Source: an uncultured Chloroflexota bacterium
GTDB taxonomy: Bacteria; Chloroflexota; Dehalococcoidia; Lucifugimonadales; UBA826
DNA: 58,560 nt
Direction of reading: 5' to 3'
Assembly (NCBI GenBank): GCA_913045625.1
Contig: CAJWPE010000004.1
Span: 1 to 58,560 of the forward strand
Shown here: positions 36,969-46,093 of the stretch, one piece after another
Layout: every line of letters begins with the position of its first letter
How positions within the stretch are numbered: position 1 is the first letter of the stretch
The notes under the pieces: model-generated
The model's database searches: none
The model's input: the letters and a program-made list of their open reading frames with translations, nothing else
Told to the model about the DNA's origin: nothing
Position numbers and translations under genes: made by a program

Positions 36969-38633
36969 TTACAAAGATCCGTCTATAACAATATCCAATA
37001 AGTATGGGCCATTAAATTCAGTGGCTCTTTTTATTGCAGCAGCAATTTCTGAAGGGTCAGTAATTCTTTCGCTGGTAATACCCATACCTTGAGCTATTTC
37101 TGTAATGTTAAAAGGAGTGTCGAAATTTGAATATAAAAGATTTTCTCCAGCAGTTTCACTTAAATCTAGGACATCTTTTTGATATATATTGAAATTAACT
37201 TTGAGGACACGATACATTCCATTATTGCAAATAATGAATTTACACGGAATTTTGTCATTTGCTGCTGTCCATAAGCCTTGTATGGTCATCATTGCACTTC
37301 CGTCGCCAATAATTCCAAAAACTGGTTGATTAGGGAATGCACATTGAGTTCCCATGGTTGCACCGATACCGCCTCCAATTGATTGGCCTCTTACTCCACG
37401 CAAATCATCTCTTTTTTCTGCTTTAATAAAATTCCTTAAAGCACCTCGGTTACTAATTGCATCATCAACAACTATGGCATTTTCTGGTAATGCATTTGCT
37501 ATTTCATGCATCATCCTTGCTGGTGACATGGGAGTTGAGTTCCAATTTTCTTGAGATTCAACTAAAGATTGATAGGATTTTCTTCTGTTTAGAACTTCAT
37601 TGGTAGTATTAATTTTTCTTGCAGTAAATTCTTTCGAATTTTGAGTTTTGATATTTTGAATTAGTTCAGATAAAGCAGTTTTACAGTTTGAAACTATACC
37701 TAAATATGTTGGTTCTGATTTACCAACTCGAGAATAAATAGGGTCAATATGTATTAGGTTAGCATTATCTTCAAGTATTACATCGCCCCAATAAAAAAGT
37801 TCGTCAAATGGGTCCATGCCAACTGCTAAGATTAGGTCATAATTTTTTAATTCATCTCTATTTTCTTTAGATCTTAAAGTATGAATCCCCATATATTGAG
37901 GATGAGATGAAGGAAACGACACCTCAGCTCCTCGCGATTGATAAACTGGAAGCCCAATTAATTCTGCTAATTCAATAGCTTCATTATTTGCCTGATCGTC
38001 AGATACTCTGTCACCTAGTATTAGGAGAGGGTTTTTTGAATTAATTATTTTTTCTGCAGTTAGTTTTATAGCCTCTGGATCAGGTAATACATTGTCAAAT
38101 TTTTGATTGGAGTGAGTGATAGTCATTTCAGCCATTCCTTCTAAGGCGTTAGACGTGAACCCTACATATACTGGGCCTTTTGGGTGACTGTTGGCTTCGT
38201 TGAAAGCTCTGCGAAGAGCACTTGGGATTTGGTCAGGCAAATCGCATTCTACTGCCCATTTTGTCACAGGGCGTACGAGCTCTGCTAAGTCTGTTTTTGT
38301 CTCATTGATTTTTCTTGAATCGTAATTTGCTGAAGTTACAACTAAGGGAGTCCCGGTATTTAAAGCGTCTAGCATTAAAGCAATGCCATTTGCTAAGCCA
38401 CTATCTACATGAAGGCTTACAAACCCTGTAGAATTTGTTGACCTTGCATACGATTCTCCCATTCCCATAGCTACACTTTCTTGAAGTGCCATAATATATT
38501 TAAAATTAGGGTAGTCTCCAAGCATGTCTATTAAGGGCCCCTCGCTAGTTCCAGGGTTACCGAAAATATATTGAATATCCTGCTCTTTTAAAGTTTCTAG
38601 AATTGCTTGTTTACCAGTCATAAGTTTTCGCAT
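36969..38633 (-). CDS. TPP-dependent decarboxylase/lyase (benzoylformate decarboxylase-like)
   Basis: This 554-aa protein has all three domains of the acetolactate synthase/benzoylformate decarboxylase superfamily. The PYR domain has FGNPGTSEGPLIDML and the Glu in MALQESVAMG. A central domain follows. The PP domain has IIGDGSAMMTIQGLWTAAND to CNNGMYRVLK (the TPP/Mg motif). The substrate is a 2-oxo acid but is not decided. The start is ATG 38633, with GGAGAA upstream; a longer frame to 38657 includes the SD. It is coupled to the downstream MFS gene. Confidence 0.8.
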   Translation of the reverse strand: MRKLMTGKQAILETLKEQDIQYIFGNPGTSEGPLIDMLGDYPNFKYIMALQESVAMGMGESYARSTNSTGFVSLHVDSGLANGIALMLDALNTGTPLVVTSANYDSRKINETKTDLAELVRPVTKWAVECDLPDQIPSALRRAFNEANSHPKGPVYVGFTSNALEGMAEMTITHSNQKFDNVLPDPEAIKLTAEKIINSKNPLLILGDRVSDDQANNEAIELAELIGLPVYQSRGAEVSFPSSHPQYMGIHTLRSKENRDELKNYDLILAVGMDPFDELFYWGDVILEDNANLIHIDPIYSRVGKSEPTYLGIVSNCKTALSELIQNIKTQNSKEFTARKINTTNEVLNRRKSYQSLVESQENWNSTPMSPARMMHEIANALPENAIVVDDAISNRGALRNFIKAEKRDDLRGVRGQSIGGGIGATMGTQCAFPNQPVFGIIGDGSAMMTIQGLWTAANDKIPCKFIICNNGMYRVLKVNFNIYQKDVLDLSETAGENLLYSNFDTPFNITEIAQGMGITSERITDPSEIAAAIKRATEFNGPYLLDIVIDGSL

Positions 38634-38783
38634 GTTTATTTCTCCGTAAGGTTTCACATATCTTATTCATAATTGTTAGTTGAGCCAAGTGAGTAGAGGA
38701 AGATATTTTTTAAAAAATAATTATTTTCATTACTAACATAAATATAACTGCAATCGTATTAAGTTTATTGTATTTCTAAATGA

Positions 38784-38812
38784 TTGACATTTTGTTCTGA
38801 TATATATATATT
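38784..38812 (+). promoter_or_regulatory. Promoter of the first solute-binding protein gene
   Basis: A perfect TTGACA at 38784-38789 and TATATT at 38807-38812 are 17 bp apart. They give a 5' leader of about 125 nt ending in AAGGAG before ATG 38944. The rest of the 310-bp gap (38634-38943) is AT-rich with no other gene seen. Confidence 0.75.
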
Positions 38813-38943
38813 CCCCCCATAATTTATATCCGGTTTTGAAATACTTTTCTTTTTGATTTAATTTAACTGAATTTAATTTATCCAAATGCACAGTTGTTAA
38901 GAAGGAAAGTATTTCAAACTAGGAATTAATAAGGAGATTTATA

Positions 38944-41082
38944 ATGCTAAAAAGCACTTGGAAATTGATAGCAGTCACTATGATTGCTTCTGTTGCTATG
39001 GTTGCGTTGGCTGCTTGTGGATCTGATGACTCTTCATCAGCCGCCTCAGCCCCAGCAGCCCCAGCAGCCCCTAAGGCAGCAGCTGCTGCCTCTGGAAGTA
39101 GCTCAGCTCCGTCAGCTCCAGCAGCCCCTGCATCTGCAGCAGCCCCTGCAGCAGCCGCTGCTGCTGCTTCTGCTGCTGCAGCACCCGCTGTTGCTGCTTC
39201 AGGAGGAGCTGCAGATGAAGCAGTAACTATTACTGCTGTATTAGATAACGTAGGAGCAGCTCAGTTCAGAATGTCAAAAGGCATTTGGCCTGACGTTATG
39301 TTCCATGGTTATTTTGGTTTCTTAGAGCCAATGTTGAGTTGGAATGAAACATATGATGAAGACGGAAACCCTCTAAGAGGTGTTGGAGGAGCACTTGCTG
39401 ATACATGTGCTAAACCTCACTTAGTAATGAGTTGGGAATGGGATCTTCCAGCAAAAGGTGGCGGAACAGTAACTCAACCAGGTCTAGGTCTTGATCTATC
39501 TGCTGTTGATCTTAGTGATCCTGACAACCAGGGTGTTATGAGATGGACAGTTAGAGAAGGTGTTGATTTTTACAAAAGTCAAAATGGTGAACTAATTAGG
39601 GTTGGGGAAATGACAGCTAAAGACGTAGCTTGGTCTGCTAATGATGCTGGATCAGATAATACTGATACCGCAAACTCTAACTCTTCTCAAGCATATGAGT
39701 ATTACAAGAGATGGGAAGCTGTTAGTGATTATGTAGGTGAAACACCTGCTCGTGCATTCACAGCTGACGGACTTCAAGACTTTTCATCTGAATGTTGGGA
39801 CGCAGTATTCGTTACTTCAAAACAGATTCAAGATGACTATGGTGATTCTTTTGGAATTTACCACGGAACCGGACCATTTGTTGTACATGACTGGAAGCCT
39901 AGTGAAAGAATCGAGGCAGAGTCTCGAGTTGATCACTGGAAGAACAGTCCTGCATTCGACAAAATGGTTTACTTACAAGCTAATGAAGCTCAACAGAGAT
40001 CTGCTATGTTGCAGACTGGTTTAGCTGACATTGGTCAGTCCTCTATTCAAGACGTTGGAAAATTAGAATCTGAAGGATTTGTTTTCAATGCTGGAATGGA
40101 CGCTATTATTGGTAACTTCATGTATTTTGCTGGAAACTTCTGGTCATATACTGACCCAGTAGAAGGTGGAAATATTATTAGAGATGGATTCTTACCTTCT
40201 GATAAGTATCCATGGATTGGTGATCCTAGAGTCGAATGTGAAGGTATCGATCGATCAGACCCAGCTATCCAAGACACTCCAGGTGCAGGATGTACAGCTA
40301 CAGGGTTTGACTATTCAGATACAGAAAGATTCTCTTATGAGACAACTAGCATGGAAAATGCTAGAAACTTCAGAAAGGCTTTAGCTCTTTCTATTGATCG
40401 ACAATTGATAGCTGACTCAGTTACTGGTGGATGGGGATCTCCTATCTACGGTGGTGGAAGCAGCTGGGGTGTTCCAATTCACCAATTGCACCCTGAATAC
40501 AAAGCTAAATGGGACGTTGCTTTTGATCCTGACCTAGCTGCAGAGCACCTAGCACTATCTGGTGTACCTGAAGGATTTGAATTTGAATTCTTCTGTTCAC
40601 AAGGTAATGGAACTTCATTAGAAGTTTGTGAGGCTGTTACAGGACAGTGGAGAGAGAATTTGGGAATTAATCCAACTATAGATAGTTCTCAGTATTCATC
40701 ACGTCGTCCAACTATGTTGGGTCGTCAGATTCATGTTCCATGGATGACAAAATGGGGACCAACTAGTAAGCAAGGTCGATTATCATCTGGTGGAGGAACT
40801 CTAGGTGGAGGATTGTGGCCACTTCCTTCTGGTGGATATAACGCCGGTATTGAAGATAACCGAAACTGGCAAGGCAGAGAGGATACACGTGTTCAAGAAA
40901 AAGGTTCTGCAGAGAACTTGGCTACACGTGCAGCTCAATTTGATTTCCAATTCCATCAACAATTAGGTGTTGGTACAGTAGAGGTTCCACTTCTATATGG
41001 AGTTAATCCAGACACTATTGGTAGCTGGGGTTTGAGGCCAATCGAGGTTGTGAACTCATTTGATACTATTGTCCCTAAATAG
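38944..41082 (+). CDS. ABC transporter substrate-binding lipoprotein, family 5 (copy A)
   Basis: This 712-aa lipoprotein is of the peptide/nickel/oligosaccharide-binding (SBP_bac_5, DppA/OppA-like) family. The lipobox is LAAC with Cys25. Residues about 26-92 are a low-complexity Ala/Pro/Ser linker. The binding domain follows, with the FRKALALSIDRQLIAD segment typical of the family. Residues 259-613 are identical, also at DNA level, to copy B at 41406. The N-terminal and C-terminal parts differ. It has its own promoter and terminator, so it is independently expressed. The ligand is unknown. Confidence 0.85.
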   Translation: MLKSTWKLIAVTMIASVAMVALAACGSDDSSSAASAPAAPAAPKAAAAASGSSSAPSAPAAPASAAAPAAAAAAASAAAAPAVAASGGAADEAVTITAVLDNVGAAQFRMSKGIWPDVMFHGYFGFLEPMLSWNETYDEDGNPLRGVGGALADTCAKPHLVMSWEWDLPAKGGGTVTQPGLGLDLSAVDLSDPDNQGVMRWTVREGVDFYKSQNGELIRVGEMTAKDVAWSANDAGSDNTDTANSNSSQAYEYYKRWEAVSDYVGETPARAFTADGLQDFSSECWDAVFVTSKQIQDDYGDSFGIYHGTGPFVVHDWKPSERIEAESRVDHWKNSPAFDKMVYLQANEAQQRSAMLQTGLADIGQSSIQDVGKLESEGFVFNAGMDAIIGNFMYFAGNFWSYTDPVEGGNIIRDGFLPSDKYPWIGDPRVECEGIDRSDPAIQDTPGAGCTATGFDYSDTERFSYETTSMENARNFRKALALSIDRQLIADSVTGGWGSPIYGGGSSWGVPIHQLHPEYKAKWDVAFDPDLAAEHLALSGVPEGFEFEFFCSQGNGTSLEVCEAVTGQWRENLGINPTIDSSQYSSRRPTMLGRQIHVPWMTKWGPTSKQGRLSSGGGTLGGGLWPLPSGGYNAGIEDNRNWQGREDTRVQEKGSAENLATRAAQFDFQFHQQLGVGTVEVPLLYGVNPDTIGSWGLRPIEVVNSFDTIVPK
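39718..40782 (+). repeat. 1,065-bp identical block, copy A (with 42171-43235)
   Basis: Positions 39718-40782 match 42171-43235 base for base, at an offset of 2,453 bp, as checked across the aligned lines and by identical translations in shadow frames. The flanks on both sides are similar but clearly diverged. The sharp edges point to gene conversion, or to an assembly chimera. Confidence 0.88.
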
Positions 41083-41108
41083 ATATCTAGTTACATAATC
41101 TAGAAATT

Positions 41109-41147
41109 AACCGTTGCATTTCATTATTGAGGTGCAACGGTTTTTTT
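41109..41147 (+). terminator. Intrinsic terminator of binding-protein gene A
   Basis: A perfect 10-bp stem (AACCGTTGCA at 41109-41118 with TGCAACGGTT at 41133-41142) is followed by a run of seven T (41141-41147). It lies 26 bp after the stop codon of copy A. Confidence 0.9.
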
Positions 41148-41270
41148 ATGTTATTAATGTTTATATATTTTTAATTGGGTTTTTAAGGTATGATTTAAGG
41201 GTTGCGACATTTAATAAATATTTAACATATGCTAATAAGTTTAAAAACTCATTATTCGCTGGAATAATAA

Positions 41271-41300
41271 TTGACATATAGAAATTTTATTGTTTAAATA
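41271..41300 (+). promoter_or_regulatory. Promoter of the second solute-binding protein gene
   Basis: TTGACA at 41271-41276 and TAAATA at 41295-41300 are 18 bp apart, with about 100 nt of leader before the ATG at 41406 (SD AAGGAG). The remainder of the 323-bp gap holds only the upstream terminator. Confidence 0.65.
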
Positions 41301-41405
41301 TCGTTTCAAATTAACAATGAACTCTTTGCTACTGTGTAGTTGAGAGTGATTTGTGTGTTTGGGTAAATTAAATTTGGTTAGATTAATCAAAAAGGAGAGT
41401 TCTTT

Positions 41406-43538
41406 ATGCTAAAGAGCATTTGGAAATTTGTAGCAGTCTCTATGATCGCTACAGTTGCTATTGTTGCGTTGGCTGCATGTGGTTCAAGTGAACCTGCACC
41501 AGCTCCACAACAATCTGCTAACTCAGGAGCTAATGTTGGTGGCGCTAATACAGCCCCTGCAGCAGCACCTGCAGCACCAGCAGCAGCCCCAGCAGCACCT
41601 GCAGCCCCAGCGGCAGCAGCACCTGCAGCAGCAGCCCCTGCCCCGGCAGCGGCAGCAGCACCTGCGGCTACAGCTTCAGCAGTAACAATGACTGCTGTAT
41701 TGGATAACGTAGGAGCAGCTCAGTTCAGAATGTCTAAAGGCATTTGGCCTGACGTTATGTTCCATGGTTATTATGGTTTCTTAGAGCCAATGTTGGGTTG
41801 GAACGAAGCCTATGACGAAAATGGAAACCCTATTGTTGACAGGTCACTATCTGACTCTTGTGCAGCACCACACTTGATTACAAGTTGGGAATGGGATCTT
41901 CCAGCGACAGCTGGCGGAACAGTAACTCAACCAGGTCTAGATCTTGATCTATCTGTTGTTAATCTTGATGATCCTGACAATCAGGGTGTTATGAGATGGA
42001 CAGTTAGAGAAGGTGTAGATTTTTACATGAGTGACGACGGTGCTATGAAGAAAGTTGGTCCTATGACAGCTAAAGACATAGCTTGGTCTGCTAACGATGC
42101 TGGATCAGATAATACTGATACTTCTAACTCTAACTCTTCTCAAGCATTTGAGAACTACAAGAGATGGGATGCTGTTAGTGATTATGTAGGTGAAACACCT
42201 GCTCGTGCATTCACAGCTGACGGACTTCAAGACTTTTCATCTGAATGTTGGGACGCAGTATTCGTTACTTCAAAACAGATTCAAGATGACTATGGTGATT
42301 CTTTTGGAATTTACCACGGAACCGGACCATTTGTTGTACATGACTGGAAGCCTAGTGAAAGAATCGAGGCAGAGTCTCGAGTTGATCACTGGAAGAACAG
42401 TCCTGCATTCGACAAAATGGTTTACTTACAAGCTAATGAAGCTCAACAGAGATCTGCTATGTTGCAGACTGGTTTAGCTGACATTGGTCAGTCCTCTATT
42501 CAAGACGTTGGAAAATTAGAATCTGAAGGATTTGTTTTCAATGCTGGAATGGACGCTATTATTGGTAACTTCATGTATTTTGCTGGAAACTTCTGGTCAT
42601 ATACTGACCCAGTAGAAGGTGGAAATATTATTAGAGATGGATTCTTACCTTCTGATAAGTATCCATGGATTGGTGATCCTAGAGTCGAATGTGAAGGTAT
42701 CGATCGATCAGACCCAGCTATCCAAGACACTCCAGGTGCAGGATGTACAGCTACAGGGTTTGACTATTCAGATACAGAAAGATTCTCTTATGAGACAACT
42801 AGCATGGAAAATGCTAGAAACTTCAGAAAGGCTTTAGCTCTTTCTATTGATCGACAATTGATAGCTGACTCAGTTACTGGTGGATGGGGATCTCCTATCT
42901 ACGGTGGTGGAAGCAGCTGGGGTGTTCCAATTCACCAATTGCACCCTGAATACAAAGCTAAATGGGACGTTGCTTTTGATCCTGACCTAGCTGCAGAGCA
43001 CCTAGCACTATCTGGTGTACCTGAAGGATTTGAATTTGAATTCTTCTGTTCACAAGGTAATGGAACTTCATTAGAAGTTTGTGAGGCTGTTACAGGACAG
43101 TGGAGAGAGAATTTGGGAATTAATCCAACTATAGATAGTTCTCAGTATTCATCACGTCGTCCAACTATGTTGGGTCGTCAGATTCATGTTCCATGGATGA
43201 CAAAATGGGGACCAACTAGTAAGCAAGGTCGATTAGGATCTGGTGGAGGAACTTGGGGTGGTGGAAACTGGCCAATCGCTTCTGGTGGTTATAACCCAGG
43301 ATTAGAAGATAACGCTCAATTCGACCATAGAGAAGCTACTCGAAAAATGGAAAAAGGTTCTCAAGAGCAATTGGATTATCGTGAGGCTATTATGGACTTC
43401 GGATTCCATATGCAGCACGCAGTTGGTACAGTACAAGTTCCACTTCTATATGGAGTTAATCCAGATACTATTGGAGAATGGAAATTGAGGCCAATTGAAG
43501 TTGTTAACTCTTTTGACACAATCGTTCCTGCAAATTAA
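41406..43538 (+). CDS. ABC transporter substrate-binding lipoprotein, family 5 (copy B)
   Basis: This 710-aa paralogue of the preceding gene has the same layout: signal peptide, lipobox LAAC with Cys25, a long Ala/Pro linker (to about residue 95), then the family 5 binding domain. Its core (residues matching 259-613 of copy A) is identical. The stretch before the core and the last 100 residues differ at many positions, which may tune ligand choice. It directly precedes the two permease genes and is separated from them by a terminator-like hairpin, so it should be made in excess over them. Confidence 0.85.
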   Translation: MLKSIWKFVAVSMIATVAIVALAACGSSEPAPAPQQSANSGANVGGANTAPAAAPAAPAAAPAAPAAPAAAAPAAAAPAPAAAAAPAATASAVTMTAVLDNVGAAQFRMSKGIWPDVMFHGYYGFLEPMLGWNEAYDENGNPIVDRSLSDSCAAPHLITSWEWDLPATAGGTVTQPGLDLDLSVVNLDDPDNQGVMRWTVREGVDFYMSDDGAMKKVGPMTAKDIAWSANDAGSDNTDTSNSNSSQAFENYKRWDAVSDYVGETPARAFTADGLQDFSSECWDAVFVTSKQIQDDYGDSFGIYHGTGPFVVHDWKPSERIEAESRVDHWKNSPAFDKMVYLQANEAQQRSAMLQTGLADIGQSSIQDVGKLESEGFVFNAGMDAIIGNFMYFAGNFWSYTDPVEGGNIIRDGFLPSDKYPWIGDPRVECEGIDRSDPAIQDTPGAGCTATGFDYSDTERFSYETTSMENARNFRKALALSIDRQLIADSVTGGWGSPIYGGGSSWGVPIHQLHPEYKAKWDVAFDPDLAAEHLALSGVPEGFEFEFFCSQGNGTSLEVCEAVTGQWRENLGINPTIDSSQYSSRRPTMLGRQIHVPWMTKWGPTSKQGRLGSGGGTWGGGNWPIASGGYNPGLEDNAQFDHREATRKMEKGSQEQLDYREAIMDFGFHMQHAVGTVQVPLLYGVNPDTIGEWKLRPIEVVNSFDTIVPAN
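42171..43235 (+). repeat. 1,065-bp identical block, copy B (with 39718-40782)
   Basis: This is the second copy of the identical segment described at 39718-40782, in direct orientation. The first mismatches outside it are at 42170 (T against A) and 43236 (G against T). Confidence 0.88.
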
Positions 43539-43586
43539 CCTTTGCTAGGCACAAAATAGTAGTAGATTTTATTTACTACTTAGGAT

Positions 43587-43629
43587 AGAATCGCTGCGAA
43601 TCACTTAGTGGTTGGCAGCGATTCTTTTT
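43587..43629 (+). terminator. Terminator-like hairpin between binding protein B and permeases
   Basis: A perfect 11-bp stem (AGAATCGCTGC at 43587-43597 with GCAGCGATTCT at 43615-43625) ends in five T. A second 7-bp hairpin lies just before it (43558-43564 with 43574-43580). It probably ends part of the transcripts, lowering permease expression relative to the binding protein. Confidence 0.85.
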
Positions 43630-43679
43630 AATAAAGAAACCACTGTTTTAACTAACCGATATGTAGAGGAGATCAATAA

Positions 43680-44624
43680 ATGAGAACTTTTATCTTGAGG
43701 CGAATCATATTCATGATATTGTCTATTGTCGCCGCTACTTTAATCGTGTTTATTTTATCTAGGCTACAAGGTGACCCTCGATATTTAATGCTCAACACAG
43801 GCTATACAACTCCTGAAATTTGGGAAGAGTGGGGCCGTAAAATGCACTTGGATAAACCTGTAGCTATTCAGTATTTTTATTTTATGTATGATGGATTGAT
43901 CAAATGGGATTTTGGTGTTTCGTTAAAAACCAGTATTCCATCTATGGAAATGGTTAGAGCTTTTGGCCCTGCTAGCTTACAATTAGGTCTTTCAGCGTTT
44001 GTATTCGTACTATTAACAGGTATACCTATAGGAATATTGTCTGCTGTTAAAAGAGGCAGTATTTGGGATGCTGTTGGTAGAACATTTGCTGTTTTCGGAC
44101 AAGCCTTACCTCCTTTTTGGTTAGGAATAATGTTAATTTTGATTTTCTCAGTTAATTTGGACATATTACCTTCTGGTACTAGAGGTGAAGGTACAACAGG
44201 ATGGGAAAAAGTTTCTTATTTCATCATGCCTGCTGTAACTTTAGGTTGGTTAGCTTCTGCTGGATTAATGAGATTAGTTAGATCTTCAATGTTAGAAGTA
44301 TTAGATTCTGAATTTGTTAAATTAGCACGCGCTAAAGGTGCTAGTTCAAGAACTATTATTTGGAAACATGCATTTAGAAATGCATTGATTCCACCTCTTA
44401 CTTTTGCAGCTTTAATTGTTGCTGGATTTATTGCAGGTACAGTGGTAACAGAAACTGTATTTGCTTGGCCTGGATTAGGATTTATGACATTCCAAGCAAT
44501 TATTAATAATGATTTTCCTGTAATGATGGCTGCAGTTATGGTATTCACAGTGATTTACGTACTGACAGTATTCATTGTTGATATTCTTTACGCATTTATT
44601 GATCCAAGGATAAGGCACTCTTAA
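43680..44624 (+). CDS. Dipeptide/nickel-type ABC transporter permease (DppB-like)
   Basis: This 314-aa inner-membrane permease has six hydrophobic segments. The N-terminus is RTFILRRIIFMILSIVAATL, and the permease loop lies at EFVKLARAKGASSRTIIWKHAFRNALIP, as in DppB. ATG 43680 is preceded by GGAG. It ends one base before the start of the DppC-like gene. No ATPase gene is present in this locus. Confidence 0.9.
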   Translation: MRTFILRRIIFMILSIVAATLIVFILSRLQGDPRYLMLNTGYTTPEIWEEWGRKMHLDKPVAIQYFYFMYDGLIKWDFGVSLKTSIPSMEMVRAFGPASLQLGLSAFVFVLLTGIPIGILSAVKRGSIWDAVGRTFAVFGQALPPFWLGIMLILIFSVNLDILPSGTRGEGTTGWEKVSYFIMPAVTLGWLASAGLMRLVRSSMLEVLDSEFVKLARAKGASSRTIIWKHAFRNALIPPLTFAALIVAGFIAGTVVTETVFAWPGLGFMTFQAIINNDFPVMMAAVMVFTVIYVLTVFIVDILYAFIDPRIRHS

Positions 44625-44625
44625 T

Positions 44626-45609
44626 ATGACAACACCAGCACATAAATTAACAGTTCAAGACATAGAAAATTTATCTATACAAACTACTTTTGTACAGAAA
44701 ACATTAAACTTTGTTAGAAATTGGCCCGTAGTTCCCATGGCTATTTTGGCTGTATTTATTATTTGTGGAATATTTGCAGGTTTTGTAGCTCCATACGATC
44801 CCGAAGCAGATCAACTTAGAGCTGTATTAGCTCAACCGGCTTGGTATCCAGCTTGTGAAGAAGGTCAGTTAACGAATAAATTTATACCATGTAATACTAA
44901 TGGCGTTGAATTGGGTCGTAACAAAGATGTTTACCATTTCTTGATTGGCGCTGATGCTTTAGGTAGAGATGTTCTTAGTAGAATAATTTTTGGTGCTAGA
45001 ATATCTTTGCAACTTGCTGGTGTGGCTATTGTTGTTGGTACTCTTTTTGGTGCCACATTAGGATTGATAGCGGGTTATTTTGGTGGATTTGTCGATGAAG
45101 TTATCATGCGATTCACTGATATTTTCCAAGCTATTCCTTATTTGTTATTTGCACTTGCAGTTGTTCAGGTACTAGGTCAAAGTTTTGGTACGATTGTGTT
45201 TGTATTAGCTTTAACCTGTTGGCCAGGTATTACCAGATTAGTTCGTGGTCAAACTCTTCAAGTTAGAAGTTTTGACTACATAGCGCTAGCTAAAGTAGCT
45301 GGTGCTTCAACATTTAGAATTATGACTAAGCACTTGTTGCCTGCTGTAGCTAACACAATGGTGGTTGCTACAACGCTTCAAGTTGGTGCAGTAATTTTGA
45401 CTGAAAGTATTTTGTCTTTCTTGGGTGCCGGTGTACCACCTCCCACACCTTCATGGGGTTCAGATATTTCAGCTGGTAGAGAATATTTAGGTTCTGCTTG
45501 GTGGATAGCATTTTTCCCAGGCATGGCTATTTTCTTAACTGTTTTGTCATTTAACTTCATAGGTGACTGGCTTAGAGATAGATGGGATCCTAGACTTAGA
45601 CAATTATAG
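44626..45609 (+). CDS. Dipeptide/nickel-type ABC transporter permease (DppC-like)
   Basis: This 327-aa permease partners the preceding DppB-like protein. An N-terminal segment with one hydrophobic helix precedes an unusual extracytoplasmic insert (about residues 65-105) with two cysteines, ACEEGQ and FIPCNT, before the canonical GADALGRDVLSRIIFGARISL. The permease loop is DYIALAKVAGASTFRIMTKHLLPAV, and the C-terminus has FNFIGDWLRDRWDPRL. The two Cys may form a disulfide, which is an inference. Confidence 0.9.
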   Translation: MTTPAHKLTVQDIENLSIQTTFVQKTLNFVRNWPVVPMAILAVFIICGIFAGFVAPYDPEADQLRAVLAQPAWYPACEEGQLTNKFIPCNTNGVELGRNKDVYHFLIGADALGRDVLSRIIFGARISLQLAGVAIVVGTLFGATLGLIAGYFGGFVDEVIMRFTDIFQAIPYLLFALAVVQVLGQSFGTIVFVLALTCWPGITRLVRGQTLQVRSFDYIALAKVAGASTFRIMTKHLLPAVANTMVVATTLQVGAVILTESILSFLGAGVPPPTPSWGSDISAGREYLGSAWWIAFFPGMAIFLTVLSFNFIGDWLRDRWDPRLRQL

Positions 45610-45653
45610 AATTTATAATTAATCTATAATTAATAGGTTAACTAGGAATACAT

Positions 45654-46091
45654 ATGTTTCATTGGGGAGTAGTTTTAATATTTGCTACTGCGGTTATTTT
45701 TATAGGTGCTTCAGCTAATATTCCATTTTTTGAACGTACCAATTATGCAACTACTCCAGAAACTAGAGAGGCTTTTAGAGTTTCAAACACTCCTGACATG
45801 TCAAGAACTGAAGCTATATCTGCTGTGAAGACATTTATTTCTGATTCATGTAATCCTGGTGATACATACCTGTCTGAGTTACCACCATTTGAAGCAACTT
45901 GGAAAAGGCAGCCTGGTGGTAATGATTTTCATCAACGTTTGGTTCATGAATGGACTGTAAAAGATCCGCTGACAAATAACTTTTGGAGATTATACGAAGA
46001 TTCAGGATTCATAGTTTCTAAATTTGGTTCAGCGAATTCAACGTTGGTTGATTGCTCTAATATGGCGCAGAAAACTTTGGATGTAAAGTAA
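45654..46091 (+). CDS. Small membrane-anchored protein of unknown function
   Basis: This 145-aa protein has one N-terminal hydrophobic segment (residues 3-22), then an extracytoplasmic-looking domain with two cysteines (SCNPG, VDCSN) and several aromatic residues. I do not recognise the family. It follows the DppC-like gene by 44 bp on the same strand and may be an accessory of this transporter, on context alone. It ends 2 bp before the convergent CoA-transferase gene. Confidence 0.55.
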   Translation: MFHWGVVLIFATAVIFIGASANIPFFERTNYATTPETREAFRVSNTPDMSRTEAISAVKTFISDSCNPGDTYLSELPPFEATWKRQPGGNDFHQRLVHEWTVKDPLTNNFWRLYEDSGFIVSKFGSANSTLVDCSNMAQKTLDVK

Positions 46092-46093
46092 AT

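Noticed and set aside
38984-41685. Leu/Gln/Pro-rich ORFs over the start of both binding-protein genes
   Set aside because: They are the +1/+2 frames of the Ala/Pro-rich linker.
39737-42837. Shadow ORFs of 72-95 codons identical in both binding-protein genes
   Set aside because: They are other frames of the identical 1,065-bp block and were used only as support for that identity.
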